Shown: positions 10,775-20,401 of the stretch, one piece after another
How the letters are laid out: the number at the start of each line of letters is the position of its first letter
Position numbering within the stretch: the stretch's first letter is position 1
DNA from: Pseudomonas sp. LS-2
Lineage (GTDB): Bacteria > Pseudomonadota > Gammaproteobacteria > Pseudomonadales > Pseudomonadaceae
Assembly (NCBI RefSeq): GCF_003605735.1
Contig: NZ_QXTJ01000003.1
Coordinates: forward strand, 258,280 to 322,279
Length of the DNA: 64,000 nucleotides
Direction: 5' to 3'
The notes under the pieces: generated by a model
The model's input: only the letters and a program-made list of their open reading frames with translations
What the model was told of the DNA's origin: nothing
The model's database searches: none
Translations under genes and position numbers: made by a program

Positions 10775-10840
10775 CATCGCGGGCGAGCGCGCTCCTACAG
10801 TTGATCGCGTTTCCCTGTAGGAGCGCGCTTGCCCGCGATG
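10775..10840. repeat. REP inverted pair (family A)
   Basis: ATCGCGGGCGAGCGCGCTCC...CTGTAGGAGCGCGCTTGCCC with a short spacer, seven bases beyond the folA stop codon and before pchP. Transcription from folA toward pchP would read through it. Confidence 0.9.
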
Positions 10841-10846
10841 GAATTT

Positions 10847-11359
10847 TTACCGGCGCTCCCACACCTCGAAGGTGTAGGCAGGCTTGTCGTCCAGTGCCGG
10901 GTTCTCGGTGTTCGACACCAGCTTCCACTCTGCCAGCTCAAACTCTGGAAACCAGGCGTCCCCTTCAGGGCTCAGCGCAACGCGAGTCAGGTACAACCGA
11001 TCAGCCTGCGCCAACCCCTGGGCATACAGCTGTGCTCCGCCGATCAGCATGACCTCACTGACGCCCTGCTCGGTCGCCCATTCTTCGGCGCGCTTGACGG
11101 CAGCCTCAAGCGAAGTGAATACCTCAGCGCCCTCCAGGTGAAGATCCGTCTGACGGGTAACGACGATGTTCAGTCGCCCCGGTAACGGACGGCCCAGCGA
11201 ATCCCAGGTCTTGCGACCCATGATGATCGGCTTGCCCAGCGTGGTGGCTTTGAAATACTTGAAGTCCCCGGGCAAATGCCAGGGCATGGAGTTGTCGACG
11301 CCGATGACCCGGTTTTGACCCAGGGCGGCAATCAGGCTGAGGGGGAGATGTTTTTTCAT
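10847..11359 (-). CDS. folA: Dihydrofolate reductase
   Basis: This enzyme reduces dihydrofolate to tetrahydrofolate with NADPH and is the trimethoprim target. It is 170 residues. LSLIAALGQNRVIGVDNSMPWHLPGDFKYFK contains the Met20-loop region and the catalytic acidic residue after WHLP, GRKTWDSLGRPLPGR binds NADPH, and MLIGGAQLYAQGL is the second glycine motif. I begin at MKKHLPLSL (ATG 11359); the frame stays open for 54 further codons upstream with no family similarity. It is divergent from the DUF2868 gene, with a REP pair between. Confidence 0.96.
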   Translation of the reverse strand: MKKHLPLSLIAALGQNRVIGVDNSMPWHLPGDFKYFKATTLGKPIIMGRKTWDSLGRPLPGRLNIVVTRQTDLHLEGAEVFTSLEAAVKRAEEWATEQGVSEVMLIGGAQLYAQGLAQADRLYLTRVALSPEGDAWFPEFELAEWKLVSNTENPALDDKPAYTFEVWERR

Positions 11360-11435
11360 GGCGGCGAGGATAGCAGAGCAAGAGGGTTGATTCGTATAAC
11401 CGCACGACGTGTTATGCGTCGCCTGAGCAGCCCCA

Positions 11436-11500
11436 GTCGCGAGCAAGCTCACTCCTACATCAAACGCGCCCGATTGCAGGAGGGAGCTTGCTCGCGATTG
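11436..11500. repeat. REP inverted pair, variant of family A
   Basis: TCGCGAGCAAGCTCACTCC and GGAGGGAGCTTGCTCGCGA face each other across a 17-base spacer in the folA/DUF2868 divergent region. The arm core (GAGCAAGCT) differs from the GGGCAAGCG of most family A copies. Confidence 0.85.
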
Positions 11501-11590
11501 CGGTGGTCCAACCCGCGACACCCCTGCGGCCGTGCGCGATTGCGGCCACAGCGGTTATGCTCACTTCTGACTTCACCAACGAGACGCCGT

Positions 11591-12970
11591 GTGACTGCAC
11601 TGACCCCACTCGATGAACTATGGCTCACCGAAGCCGTGCGCCTGCGTGAAAAGCACGCCGGGCCGCTTGAGGATGAGGAAGCCAGCCGCCGCGCCCGCGC
11701 CAGCGCGGGGGATTTGCTGACCCGAATCAAGAACCGCGCTCTGTGGCTCGCCGAACGCGACGGCATGCTCGCGGCACTGCATCACTGGAAACAAGGGGCG
11801 AGGCTGTCGGTGATCGTGCTGGTGGTTTTTGCCGTCATCAGTGGCGCCGGCCTCGCGTTCGCGGCGCTGGGCGACGGACAAACGCCGGTCAATGTGTTCT
11901 GGGCGCTGGGCAGCCTGCTCGGCCTGAATCTTATTCTGCTGATCAGCTGGTTATCAGGGCTGCTGTTCGCCGGGGACAGTGCTGCCAGCCTCGGGCGACT
12001 GTGGCTATGGCTCAGCGAAAAACTGGCTCGCGATGCGCGAGCCGCACAGCTGGCGCCCGCACTCATTCTGCTACTGCAACGCAAACGCCTGAATCGCTGG
12101 GTGCTTGGCGTGTGCGTCAACGGCTTATGGCTGCTTGCCCTGCTCAGCGCTCTGACGCTCTTGCTGCTGCTGATGGCCACCCGGCGCTACGGGTTTGTCT
12201 GGGAAACCACAATTCTGGGCAGCGATACATTCGTCAGCCTGACCCAAGGGCTCGGCACATTACCTTCTCTGCTGGGCTTCAGCGTTCCCGGCGAAGACAT
12301 GATCCGCGCCAGTGGCGACAGCGCGCTGGTGATCGAAAATGCTCGACAGGCCTGGGCTGCATGGCTGGTCGGCGTGCTTGTCGTCTATGGCATCGCTCCG
12401 CGCTTGATATTGACCCTTCTGTGCTACGGCCGTTGGCGCGCAGGGCGCAAACACCTCGTCCTGGACCTGAGTCAACCCGGATTCGCTGAGCTGCGCGAGC
12501 GATTGATGCCAAGCAGCGAGCGCCTGGGGATCAACGACGCCGCACCTGCGCAGATCCATCAAGTGCAGGCGGGCGCCGCAGCCATGGACAGCGAAGGCGC
12601 GCTTCTGGTTGCCATCGAACTGGACGATCAGCGCCCATGGCCGCCAAAACTGCCGAAAACCATCGCTGACGCAGGCATCCTCGATAGTCGCGAATCGCGC
12701 AGAGTCCTGCTCGATCAACTCACCCGATACCCGCCTGCGCGCCTGACCATCGCCTGCGATCCGCGCCGCTCACCGGATCGCGGCAGCCTGGCGTTGGTGG
12801 CAGAACTGGCTCGGTGTGCAGCAGACACGCGTATCTGGCTGCTGCCTGCGCCAACTGGCCAGGCGCTGGATGCCGATCGTCTCAGCGACTGGCACTCGGC
12901 ACTGCAACAGCTGGACTTGAAGTGGGTCGATAGCGCACCGCTGACCTGGCTGGAGACCGGACATGACTGA
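11591..12970 (+). CDS. DUF2868 inner-membrane protein, partner of the GTPase downstream
   Basis: A 459-residue membrane protein of unknown function. There are four clear hydrophobic segments: LSVIVLVVFAVISGAGLAF (about 73-95), VFWALGSLLGLNLILLISW (about 105-130), VNGLWLLALLSALTLLLLL (about 177-200) and AWLVGVLVVYGIAPRLILT (about 260-282), then a soluble C-terminal half of about 170 residues with an alternating alpha/beta look. The start is GTG 11591 (MTALTPLDELW); upstream the frame runs through a REP element and cannot be real. It overlaps the next gene by 8 bp, so translation is probably coupled. The family is DUF2868 by pattern recognition only. Confidence 0.85.
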   Translation: MTALTPLDELWLTEAVRLREKHAGPLEDEEASRRARASAGDLLTRIKNRALWLAERDGMLAALHHWKQGARLSVIVLVVFAVISGAGLAFAALGDGQTPVNVFWALGSLLGLNLILLISWLSGLLFAGDSAASLGRLWLWLSEKLARDARAAQLAPALILLLQRKRLNRWVLGVCVNGLWLLALLSALTLLLLLMATRRYGFVWETTILGSDTFVSLTQGLGTLPSLLGFSVPGEDMIRASGDSALVIENARQAWAAWLVGVLVVYGIAPRLILTLLCYGRWRAGRKHLVLDLSQPGFAELRERLMPSSERLGINDAAPAQIHQVQAGAAAMDSEGALLVAIELDDQRPWPPKLPKTIADAGILDSRESRRVLLDQLTRYPPARLTIACDPRRSPDRGSLALVAELARCAADTRIWLLPAPTGQALDADRLSDWHSALQQLDLKWVDSAPLTWLETGHD

Positions 12971-14348
12971 AAAGGATGCGAACCGCCCACTGAAACTGGC
13001 AGTGGTCGGTCACACCAACGTGGGTAAGACCTCTCTGCTGCGCACGCTCACCCGGGATGTCGGTTTCGGCGAAGTCTCTCATCGTCCGAGCACCACCCGC
13101 CATGTGGAGGGCGCCCGGCTATCGGTGGACGGCGAGGCACTGCTGGAGCTCTACGACACGCCAGGCCTGGAAGACGCCATTGCCCTTCTCGATTATCTGG
13201 AGCGTCTCGACCGCCCGGGCGAGCGGCTCGATGGCCCGGCCCGATTAGCCCGCTTTCTGGAAGGCAGCGAGGCACGTCAGCGTTTCGAACAGGAGGCCAA
13301 GGTCATGCGTCAGTTGCTGGCCTCAGATGCAGGTCTTTACGTCATCGATGCCCGCGAGCCGGTTCTTGCCAAGTACCGCGATGAGCTGGCCGTAATCGCC
13401 AGTTGTGGCAAACCGTTGCTGCCTGTGCTCAATTTCGTGAGCAGCGCACAGCATCGCGAACCGGATTGGCGCGAGGCTTTGGCGCGCCTGGGCCTGCATG
13501 CCCTGGTGCGATTCGACAGCGTCGCCCCGCCCGAAGATGGCGAACGGCGGCTGTATGAAAGCCTGGCGCTGTTGCTGGAAACATCCCGCGAGCGACTGGA
13601 ACGGTTGATTGCCGATCAGCAGGCACAGCGTCAAGTTCGTCGCACCAGCGCTGCACGACTCATAGCCGAACTGCTGATCGATTGTGCGGCTTGCCGGCGG
13701 AGCGTCGCGACCGAGTCTGATCAAGTTCAGAAGGCCATTGAGGAATTGCGCAAAGCGGTCCGTCAGCGTGAGCAACGGTGCGTAGAAGCGCTGCTCACTT
13801 TGTATGGGTTCCGTCGGGAAGACGCGTCGGCCAATGACCTGCCATTAATGGACGGGCGATGGGGGGATGACCTGTTCAATCCCGAAACCCTGAAGCTACT
13901 GGGCGTGCGAGTGGGAGGTGGCATTGCGGCGGGTGCAGCGGCGGGCGCAGGCGTGGACTTGCTGGTCGGCGGTATCACGATGGGGGCCGCGGCGCTGGTC
14001 GGCGCGATTGCCGGAGGCGCGTTGCAGACCGCACGCAGCTACGGCGGCCGATTGTTGGGCAAACTCAAGGGGCAGCGCGAACTGACGGTCGATGATGCTG
14101 TTTTGCGCCTGCTCGCCTTACGCCAGCGGCAGCTGTTACTGGCACTGGAGGCGCGAGGCCACGCCGCAATGGACAGCATCAAGCTGGACGCACTTCAGGA
14201 TAAGACCTGGCGCGAAGGCAAACTGCCTGAAGCACTCAAAAAGGCTCGGGCGCATCCGCAGTGGTCGTCGTTGAATCCGCACTCGAAGCTCAATCAGACC
14301 GAGCGGCAGGAACAGTTAGAGACTTTGTCGGAAACTGTCCTGGTCTAA
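12963..14348 (+). CDS. DUF3482-type Era-like GTPase
   Basis: A 461-residue P-loop GTPase. G1 is GHTNVGKTS at about residues 16-24, the threonine-rich switch region is HRPSTTRHVEG, and G3 is DTPGLED at about residue 62. The expected NKxD (G4) appears replaced by LPVLNFVSS, so guanine specificity is unclear. A coiled, charged middle (about 220-270) is followed by a long glycine/alanine-rich hydrophobic stretch (GGGIAAGAAAGAGVDLLVGG, then GAAALVGAIAGGAL) that could insert into or cross the membrane. Together with the overlapping DUF2868 gene it forms a conserved-looking two-gene unit: membrane anchor plus GTPase. The cellular role is unknown. Confidence 0.87.
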   Translation: MTEKDANRPLKLAVVGHTNVGKTSLLRTLTRDVGFGEVSHRPSTTRHVEGARLSVDGEALLELYDTPGLEDAIALLDYLERLDRPGERLDGPARLARFLEGSEARQRFEQEAKVMRQLLASDAGLYVIDAREPVLAKYRDELAVIASCGKPLLPVLNFVSSAQHREPDWREALARLGLHALVRFDSVAPPEDGERRLYESLALLLETSRERLERLIADQQAQRQVRRTSAARLIAELLIDCAACRRSVATESDQVQKAIEELRKAVRQREQRCVEALLTLYGFRREDASANDLPLMDGRWGDDLFNPETLKLLGVRVGGGIAAGAAAGAGVDLLVGGITMGAAALVGAIAGGALQTARSYGGRLLGKLKGQRELTVDDAVLRLLALRQRQLLLALEARGHAAMDSIKLDALQDKTWREGKLPEALKKARAHPQWSSLNPHSKLNQTERQEQLETLSETVLV

Positions 14349-14502
14349 ACGCTGATTTCCTGTAAGGGCACGCCCGCGCCTTGTCGCGAAGGCATGGCTG
14401 CGCCCCATCGCTTGCCGACAGTCGCATCGATCATTTTGCGATAGGGGAAATGCGCGCAGCCCGGTATGATCGCGCGCCCGATACACCCGGAAGCACAACG
14501 CC

Positions 14503-14958
14503 ATGAAACCCACCTTGATCGCCGCTGCAGAAATCGACCGTCTCGAGACCTGGCAGAAATACTCCAGCCACATGTGCGGAGGCTGCGTGTCCAGTTGCTG
14601 CACCTTGCCTGTCGAAGCGAAGATCAAGGACCTGATCCGCATTGGCATCGTCGACGAGTTCGAACAGGGCGACAACCCGAAGAACATCGCCAAGCGCCTG
14701 CAGAAAGAAGGAATCATCGAGCGCTTCAACCAGAAATCCGGGATCTTCACCCTGCAGCGCATGAGCAACAACGATTGCCTGTATCTGGATCGCAAGAGCC
14801 GCTTGTGCACCATTTACGACAAACGTCCTGACACCTGCCGCAATCATCCGAAGATCGGGCCGCGCCCAGGGTATTGCGCGTACAAGCCAAAAGAAGTCGT
14901 GCGTGAGAAAAGCGGCACGCTGAATTCGAACTCCGGCCATGTGCCACTGAAGTTCTAA
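14503..14958 (+). CDS. YkgJ-family cysteine-cluster protein
   Basis: A 151-residue cytosolic protein with the putative metal-binding zinc- or iron-chelating pattern of the YkgJ/CxxCxxCC family: MCGGCVSSCCTLP near residue 24, then DCLYLD, CTIYDKRPDTCRNHP and YCAYKP. The cysteine spacing is intact, suggesting a functional Fe-S or Zn site. No substrate or partner is evident. It stands alone and ends before a strong bidirectional terminator shared with typA. Confidence 0.9.
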   Translation: MKPTLIAAAEIDRLETWQKYSSHMCGGCVSSCCTLPVEAKIKDLIRIGIVDEFEQGDNPKNIAKRLQKEGIIERFNQKSGIFTLQRMSNNDCLYLDRKSRLCTIYDKRPDTCRNHPKIGPRPGYCAYKPKEVVREKSGTLNSNSGHVPLKF

Positions 14959-15011
14959 ACGAGCAGCGCGCTCCAGCAGAATCAGCGCACTCACCTTTAT
15001 TCGAGACAAAC

Positions 15012-15050
15012 AAAAACGCCCCCGGCCTTTCGACCGGGGGCGTTTTCGTT
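15012..15050. terminator. Bidirectional intrinsic terminator between YkgJ gene and typA
   Basis: A stem ACGCCCCCGG / CCGGGGGCGT with flanking AAAA and TTTT runs, located between two converging genes. Confidence 0.95.
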
Positions 15051-15063
15051 CAGCCGGGGCTAG

Positions 15064-16884
15064 TTACACCTTGGCTTTCTTGGCAGCGCGGGTACGCTCG
15101 CTTTCGTCGAGGATCTTCTTGCGAAGACGGATCGACTTGGGAGTGACTTCACACAGCTCGTCTTCCTGGATGTATTCCAGAGCCTGTTCCAGGGTGAAGC
15201 GAACAGGTGGAACCAGAGCGATGGTTTCGTCTTTACCCGAAGCACGCATGTTGTCGAGCTTCTTGCCCTTGGTAGGGTTGACGCCCAGGTCGTTGTCACG
15301 GCTGTTCTGACCAACGATCTGGCCGTTGTAGATTTCCTGACCGTGTTCAACGAACAGCTTGCCACGCGCCTGCAGGGTTTCCAGCGAGTAGGTCAGTGCC
15401 TTACCGGTTTCAACCGAAACCAGTACGCCGTTCTGACGGCCCGACATGTGGCCCGACTTGACGGTGTCATAGCGATCGAAGATCGAGGTCAGGATGCCAG
15501 CGCCGTTGGTCAGGGTCAGGAACTGGTTACGGAAACCGATCAGACCACGAGCAGGAATGTTGTATTCCAGACGAACACGGCCCTTGCCATCCGGAACCAT
15601 GTTGCTCAGGTCACCTTTACGCAGACCCATCTCTTCCATGACCTTGCCCTGGGATTCTTCAGGGATGTCGATGGTGACGTTTTCGTACGGTTCTTGCTTG
15701 ACGCCGTCGACTTCACGAATGATCACTTCAGGACGGCCCAGGGCCAGCTCGAAGCCTTCGCGACGCATGGTTTCGATCAGTACCGAGAGGTGCAGCTCAC
15801 CACGGCCGGAAACCTTGAACTTGTCAGCCGAGTCGCCTTCTTCAACGCGCAGTGCAACGTTGTACAGCAGCTCTTTGTCCAGACGGTCCTTGATGTTACG
15901 GGACGTCACGAACTTGCCTTCTTTACCGCAGAAAGGCGAGTCGTTGACCTGGAAGGTCATGGAAACGGTTGGCTCGTCAACGGTCAGCGGCTTCATCGCT
16001 TCAACGTTCAACGGGTCGCACAGAGTGTCGGAGATGAACAGCTCTTCGAAGCCGCTGATGCAGACGATGTCGCCGGCAGCTGCTTCTTCAACGTCGATGC
16101 GGTGCAGACCGTGGTGACCCATCAGCTTCAGGATACGGCCGTTGCGACGCTTGCCGTCGGCACTGATGGCCACAACCGGGGTGTTTGGCTTGACGCGGCC
16201 ACGAGCGATACGGCCAACACCGATAACACCCAGGAAGCTGTTGTAGTCCAGAGCCGAGATCTGCATCTGGAAAGGACCGTCACGGTCAACTTTCGGAGCA
16301 GGTACGTGATCCACGACCGCCTGGTACAGCGGGGTCATGTCTTCGGCCATTTCGTTGTGATCCAGACCCGCGATGCCGTTGATGGCCGAGGCGTAGACGA
16401 CCTGGAAGTCCAGTTGCTCTTCGGTAGCACCCAGGTTGTCGAACAGATCGAAGATCTGGTCCAGAACCCAATCCGGACGCGCGCCTGGACGGTCAACCTT
16501 GTTGATGACCACGATTGGACGCAGGCCGGCTTCGAAAGCCTTCTTGGTCACGAAGCGGGTTTGCGGCATAGGGCCGTCTTGGGCGTCGACCAGCAGCAGA
16601 ACGGAGTCGACCATCGACATCACGCGCTCTACTTCGCCACCGAAGTCGGCGTGGCCCGGGGTGTCGACGATGTTGATGTGGTAGCCATTCCAGTTGATCG
16701 CGGTGTTCTTCGCGAGAATGGTAATACCGCGCTCTTTCTCCTGGTCGTTGGAGTCCATCACGCGTTCGTCGTTGAGCTCGTTGCGCTCAAGGGTGCCGGA
16801 CTGGCGCAGAAGCTTGTCGACGAGGGTAGTTTTACCGTGGTCAACGTGAGCAATGATGGCGATGTTGCGTAGATTTTCGATCAC
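15064..16884 (-). CDS. typA: Ribosome-associated GTPase TypA/BipA
   Basis: A translational GTPase of the EF-G/LepA class that binds the ribosome under stress and helps 50S assembly. It is 606 residues with G1 [10 protein letters not shown]2 region [10 protein letters not shown]3 [10 protein letters not shown], and G4 NKVDRPGAR, then beta-barrel, two EF-G-like domains and the TypA C-terminal domain. I take the GTG at 16884 ([11 protein letters not shown]) as start because the homologous proteins begin exactly there; an in-frame ATG lies 19 codons upstream but has no ribosome site or family similarity. Confidence 0.96.
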   Translation of the reverse strand: MIENLRNIAIIAHVDHGKTTLVDKLLRQSGTLERNELNDERVMDSNDQEKERGITILAKNTAINWNGYHINIVDTPGHADFGGEVERVMSMVDSVLLLVDAQDGPMPQTRFVTKKAFEAGLRPIVVINKVDRPGARPDWVLDQIFDLFDNLGATEEQLDFQVVYASAINGIAGLDHNEMAEDMTPLYQAVVDHVPAPKVDRDGPFQMQISALDYNSFLGVIGVGRIARGRVKPNTPVVAISADGKRRNGRILKLMGHHGLHRIDVEEAAAGDIVCISGFEELFISDTLCDPLNVEAMKPLTVDEPTVSMTFQVNDSPFCGKEGKFVTSRNIKDRLDKELLYNVALRVEEGDSADKFKVSGRGELHLSVLIETMRREGFELALGRPEVIIREVDGVKQEPYENVTIDIPEESQGKVMEEMGLRKGDLSNMVPDGKGRVRLEYNIPARGLIGFRNQFLTLTNGAGILTSIFDRYDTVKSGHMSGRQNGVLVSVETGKALTYSLETLQARGKLFVEHGQEIYNGQIVGQNSRDNDLGVNPTKGKKLDNMRASGKDETIALVPPVRFTLEQALEYIQEDELCEVTPKSIRLRKKILDESERTRAAKKAKV

Positions 16885-17023
16885 TTGTGTATCTCGATCA
16901 GAGGATTCGGTCAGCTGACTAGTGTAGGCAGCTATGAACAATGGAGCCCGTGAAAGCCTTTACGGCTGACGACTGGTGTCGGGGGGCCGGTGACGCAAGC
17001 CACAGGCAAACAGCCCCGGGCAC

Positions 17024-18478
17024 TTAGCTCGGTCGATAAACGCGCACATTGGCATGCCCCTCACTGAGCAGATGATGAGCATGCAGGCGACTCATGACGC
17101 CTTTGTCGCAATAAAGCAGGTACTGGCGCGTGTCATCCAGTTCCTTGAAACGGCTGTTCAGAGCAAAGAACGGCAGCGTTTGTACTTCAATGCCTGACAG
17201 TTCCAGCGGACGGTCTTCGGCTTCATCCGGGTGCCGGATGTCGATGACCACTTGTCCGGCAAGAGCCTGACTGACTTCTTCGACCTGAACATCCTGACCC
17301 AATTCCTCGATCACGCGATCGATGGGCACAAGACGGGCGTTTTCGAGCGCACGCTCGAGCACCGCCATGTCGAATTCCTTCTCTTCATGCTCGACGCGGT
17401 GACGTTTGGCCGCGGTCTTTGGATTGACCGAGATCACACCGCAGTATTCAGGCATGTGCCGGGCAAAATCGCCGGTGCCGATCTCGTCGGCCAGGTCGAT
17501 GATGTCCTGCTTGTGACTGGCGATCAGCGGGCGCAAGACCAGCTTCTCCGTCACGCAATCGATGACCGACAGGTTAGGCAGTGTCTGACTGGACACTTGG
17601 GAAATCGCTTCGCCGGTCACCAGCGCGTCGATTTCAAGCCTGTCGGCAATATTGGTCGCAGCGCGCAACATCATACGCTTCAATACTACGCCCATATGAC
17701 TGTTATCGACTTTTCCGAGAATTTCTCCCAGAACTTCCTCGAACGGTACGCTGACGAACAGCACACGTTGGGAGCTTCCGTACTTCTTCCAGATGAAGTG
17801 CGCGACTTCCATCACACCCAGCTCGTGGGCCCTGCCGCCCAGATTGAAGAAACAGAAATGGCTCATCAGGCCACGACGCATGACCTGATAAGCGGCCACC
17901 GTGGAGTCGAAGCCACCGGACATCAATACCAGGGTCTGTTCCAGCGAGCCCAACGGATAACCGCCGATGCTGTTGTGCTGGCTGTGAATCACGAACAACC
18001 GTTGGTCGCGAATCTCGATGCGCACTTCGACTTCCGGCGCTTTCAGGGAAATACCGGCGGCGCCGCACTCACGACGCAGTTTGCTGCCGACGTACTTCTC
18101 GACGTCCATGGAGCTGAAGTCATGATGCCCGGCGCGCTTGCAGCGAACCGAGAAAATCTTGCCGGACAAGGCATCGCCGAAATGCAGTTTGCACTTCTCG
18201 TAGATGTCGTCCATGTCGCCAAGAGCGTATTGATCGACCTGCAGGAAATGCGCGATGCCGGGCATGCAGCTCAGGCGCTCGGTCATTTCGTGCAGGACGC
18301 GGGAATCCTGAACCTTCGTCTCGACCTCGAGGTTGTCCCACACGCCATCGACCACCAGCGCCGGGTCCAGATCGCGGAGCACGGTACGGATGTTCTTGGC
18401 CAACTGTTTGATGAAGCGCTTGCGCACAGGTCGGCTTTTGATGGTGATTTCTGGGAAAACTTTAACGATTAGTTTCAT
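17024..18478 (-). CDS. thiI: tRNA 4-thiouridine sulfurtransferase / thiamine thiazole synthesis
   Basis: ThiI transfers sulfur from a cysteine desulfurase to uridine-8 of tRNA and to the ThiS carrier for thiamine thiazole. The 484-residue form has a ferredoxin-like plus THUMP domain (about 1-165), a PP-loop adenylation domain with LMSGGFDST (near 185), and a C-terminal rhodanese domain whose catalytic cysteine is Cys457 in YCDKGVMSR (equivalent to E. coli Cys456). Start at [14 protein letters not shown]. It is divergent from glnA and shares a 331-bp promoter region with it. Confidence 0.96.
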   Translation of the reverse strand: MKLIVKVFPEITIKSRPVRKRFIKQLAKNIRTVLRDLDPALVVDGVWDNLEVETKVQDSRVLHEMTERLSCMPGIAHFLQVDQYALGDMDDIYEKCKLHFGDALSGKIFSVRCKRAGHHDFSSMDVEKYVGSKLRRECGAAGISLKAPEVEVRIEIRDQRLFVIHSQHNSIGGYPLGSLEQTLVLMSGGFDSTVAAYQVMRRGLMSHFCFFNLGGRAHELGVMEVAHFIWKKYGSSQRVLFVSVPFEEVLGEILGKVDNSHMGVVLKRMMLRAATNIADRLEIDALVTGEAISQVSSQTLPNLSVIDCVTEKLVLRPLIASHKQDIIDLADEIGTGDFARHMPEYCGVISVNPKTAAKRHRVEHEEKEFDMAVLERALENARLVPIDRVIEELGQDVQVEEVSQALAGQVVIDIRHPDEAEDRPLELSGIEVQTLPFFALNSRFKELDDTRQYLLYCDKGVMSRLHAHHLLSEGHANVRVYRPS

Positions 18479-18573
18479 GAAAACAGCGCGCGAGGTGCCG
18501 GTCAAAAAAGGGGGGCGCGGATTATAGCGGAAATTGCTCAAGGTTTAACCAGTTATCGTACTGCCGATCATCA

Positions 18574-18621
18574 GCGCACCAAAAAGGGACTGTATACAAT
18601 CTGAGCGCACCGATGCGGTGC
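18574..18621 (+). promoter_or_regulatory. Two NtrC-type enhancer sites for glnA
   Basis: The proximal site is a perfect inverted repeat GCACC-GATGC-GGTGC at 18607-18621. The distal site, GCACC-AAAAA-GGGAC at 18576-18590, keeps the left half and part of the right. Their centres are 31 bp apart (three helical turns) and lie about 107 and 138 bp before the start point predicted from the sigma-54 promoter. This is almost the geometry known for E. coli glnAp2 (about -108 and -140). Confidence 0.75.
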
Positions 18622-18694
18622 ATCACTTTTCACAATTGCGACGTTTTACGCCCGAAAATCCGGCATTTTGGGCAGAAAACCCAACACAGGGCAC

Positions 18695-18710
18695 TGGCAT
18701 GCAAATTGCT
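18695..18710 (+). promoter_or_regulatory. Sigma-54 (-24/-12) promoter of glnA
   Basis: TGGCATG-CAAA-TTGCT matches the sigma-54 consensus TGGCACG-N4-TTGCW with one change; the GG and GC elements are 10 bases apart as required. The predicted start is near 18721, giving an 89-base leader to the glnA ATG. Confidence 0.85.
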
Positions 18711-18809
18711 CCCTTGTGAGGCAGGTTGCCTTGGCCGACTATCGCGCCCGGCATCACCCAAATTAAAGGGCCAACAACTATCCAGCCCTAATCCACCCCG
18801 GAGGACAAC

Positions 18810-20216
18810 ATGTCGAAGTCGGTTCAACTCATCAAAGATCATGACGTAAAGTGGATTGATCTGCGCTTCACGGACACCAAAGGCACCCAGCACCACGTGA
18901 CCATGCCAGCTCGCGATGCGCTGGAAGACGACTTCTTCGAAGTCGGCAAAATGTTCGACGGTTCCTCCATCTCTGGCTGGAAAGGCATCGAAGCCTCCGA
19001 CATGATCCTGCTTCCAGACGACGAAACTGCCGTTCTGGACCCGTTCACCGAAGAGCCAACCCTGATCCTGGTTTGCGACATCATCGAACCTTCGACCATG
19101 CAAGGTTATGACCGCGACCCGCGCGCCATCGCTCACCGCGCCGAGGAATACCTGAAGTCCACCGGTATCGGTGACACCGTATTCGCCGGTCCAGAGCCAG
19201 AATTCTTCATCTTCGACGAAGTGAAATTCAAGTCCGACATCTCCGGTTCCATGTTCAAGATCTACTCCGAACAAGGTTCGTGGATGTCCGACGCTGACAT
19301 CGAAGGCGGCAACAAGGGCCACCGTCCTGGCATCAAAGGCGGTTACTTCCCTGTTCCACCGTTCGACCACGACCACGAAATCCGCACCGCAATGTGCAAC
19401 GCTCTGGAAGAAATGGGTCAGGTCGTCGAAGTTCACCACCATGAAGTGGCAACCGCTGGCCAGAACGAAATCGGCGTGAAGTTCAACACGCTGGTCAAGA
19501 AGGCTGACGAAGTTCAGACCCTGAAATACGTTGTACACAACGTTGCCGACGCTTACGGCCGTACCGCGACCTTCATGCCTAAGCCTCTGTACGGCGACAA
19601 CGGCTCGGGTATGCACGTACACATGTCCATCGCCAAAGATGGCAAGAACACCTTCGCTGGCGAAGGCTATGCCGGTCTGTCCGACACCGCCCTGTACTTC
19701 ATCGGCGGTATCATCAAGCACGGTAAGGCACTGAACGGCTTCACCAACCCTGCAACCAACTCGTACAAGCGTCTGGTTCCAGGCTTCGAAGCTCCGGTCA
19801 TGCTGGCCTACTCGGCTCGCAACCGTTCCGCGTCGATCCGTATTCCTTACGTCTCCAGCCCACGCGGCCGCCGTATCGAAGCGCGTTTCCCGGATCCAGC
19901 AGCTAACCCGTACCTGGCTTTCGCAGCTCTGCTGATGGCCGGTCTGGACGGTATCCAGAACAAGATCCACCCTGGCGACGCAGCTGACAAAAACCTGTAC
20001 GACCTGCCACCTGAAGAGGCTGCAGAGATCCCACAAGTTTGCGGCAGCCTGAAAGAAGCCCTGGAATCCCTGGACAAAGGCCGTGCGTTCCTGACCAAGG
20101 GCGGCGTATTCAGCGACGACTTCATCGACGCTTACATCGCTCTGAAATCGGAAGAAGAAATCAAAGTACGTACTTTCGTACACCCACTGGAATACGAGCT
20201 GTACTACAGCTGCTGA
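18810..20216 (+). CDS. glnA: Glutamine synthetase, type I
   Basis: Makes glutamine from glutamate, ammonia and ATP as a dodecamer; the main entry of ammonium into metabolism. It is 468 residues, the GSI-beta length, with the catalytic [23 protein letters not shown] and [10 protein letters not shown] motifs. Tyr397 in NLYDLPPEE is the site adenylylated by GlnE, so activity is controlled after translation as well. The ATG at 18810 has CCGGAGGA upstream. Expression is likely driven by NtrC and sigma-54; ntrB-ntrC lie 2.3 kb downstream on the same strand. Confidence 0.99.
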   Translation: MSKSVQLIKDHDVKWIDLRFTDTKGTQHHVTMPARDALEDDFFEVGKMFDGSSISGWKGIEASDMILLPDDETAVLDPFTEEPTLILVCDIIEPSTMQGYDRDPRAIAHRAEEYLKSTGIGDTVFAGPEPEFFIFDEVKFKSDISGSMFKIYSEQGSWMSDADIEGGNKGHRPGIKGGYFPVPPFDHDHEIRTAMCNALEEMGQVVEVHHHEVATAGQNEIGVKFNTLVKKADEVQTLKYVVHNVADAYGRTATFMPKPLYGDNGSGMHVHMSIAKDGKNTFAGEGYAGLSDTALYFIGGIIKHGKALNGFTNPATNSYKRLVPGFEAPVMLAYSARNRSASIRIPYVSSPRGRRIEARFPDPAANPYLAFAALLMAGLDGIQNKIHPGDAADKNLYDLPPEEAAEIPQVCGSLKEALESLDKGRAFLTKGGVFSDDFIDAYIALKSEEEIKVRTFVHPLEYELYYSC

Positions 20217-20248
20217 TCCAGTCGCGCCAGCGAAAGCTGCGTGAATAA

Positions 20249-20277
20249 AAGAGGCCTCCTTCGGGAGGCCTTTTTTG
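20249..20277 (+). terminator. Intrinsic terminator of glnA
   Basis: GAGGCCTCC-TTCG-GGAGGCCTTTTTTG: an 8-9 bp stem with a stable tetraloop and a run of six T, 33 bases after the glnA stop. Confidence 0.95.
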
Positions 20278-20302
20278 TGGCTACGAAAAACGAGTGTTTA
20301 GC

Positions 20303-20360
20303 GAGTGGTGGTATTTAGTTATCGTTTTTCTAATAGCATTGACTAGATACTCCACCACTC
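20303..20360. repeat. Imperfect 58-nt palindrome between glnA and chorismate mutase
   Basis: GAGTGGTGG then TATTTAGT on the left pairs with ACTAGATA (one G-T wobble) then CCACCACTC on the right, with only a two-base bulge; the loop is 22 bases and AT-rich. It is not one of the REP families and is not followed by a T-run. It lies about 40 bases before the chorismate mutase start, so an operator or leader-RNA role is possible. Confidence 0.6.
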
Positions 20361-20401
20361 CCACTGCTCTCCAGTGCCGTTATCAATAATAAGGATGTCC
20401 A

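Noticed and set aside
15343..16872. Open frame of 509 codons on the plus strand opposite typA
   Set aside because: It is antisense to the fully conserved typA, has a composition typical of a complementary-strand shadow, and no ribosome site or recognisable domain.
18630..20183. Open frame of 517 codons on the minus strand opposite glnA
   Set aside because: It is a mirror of the highly codon-biased glnA gene; no family resemblance.
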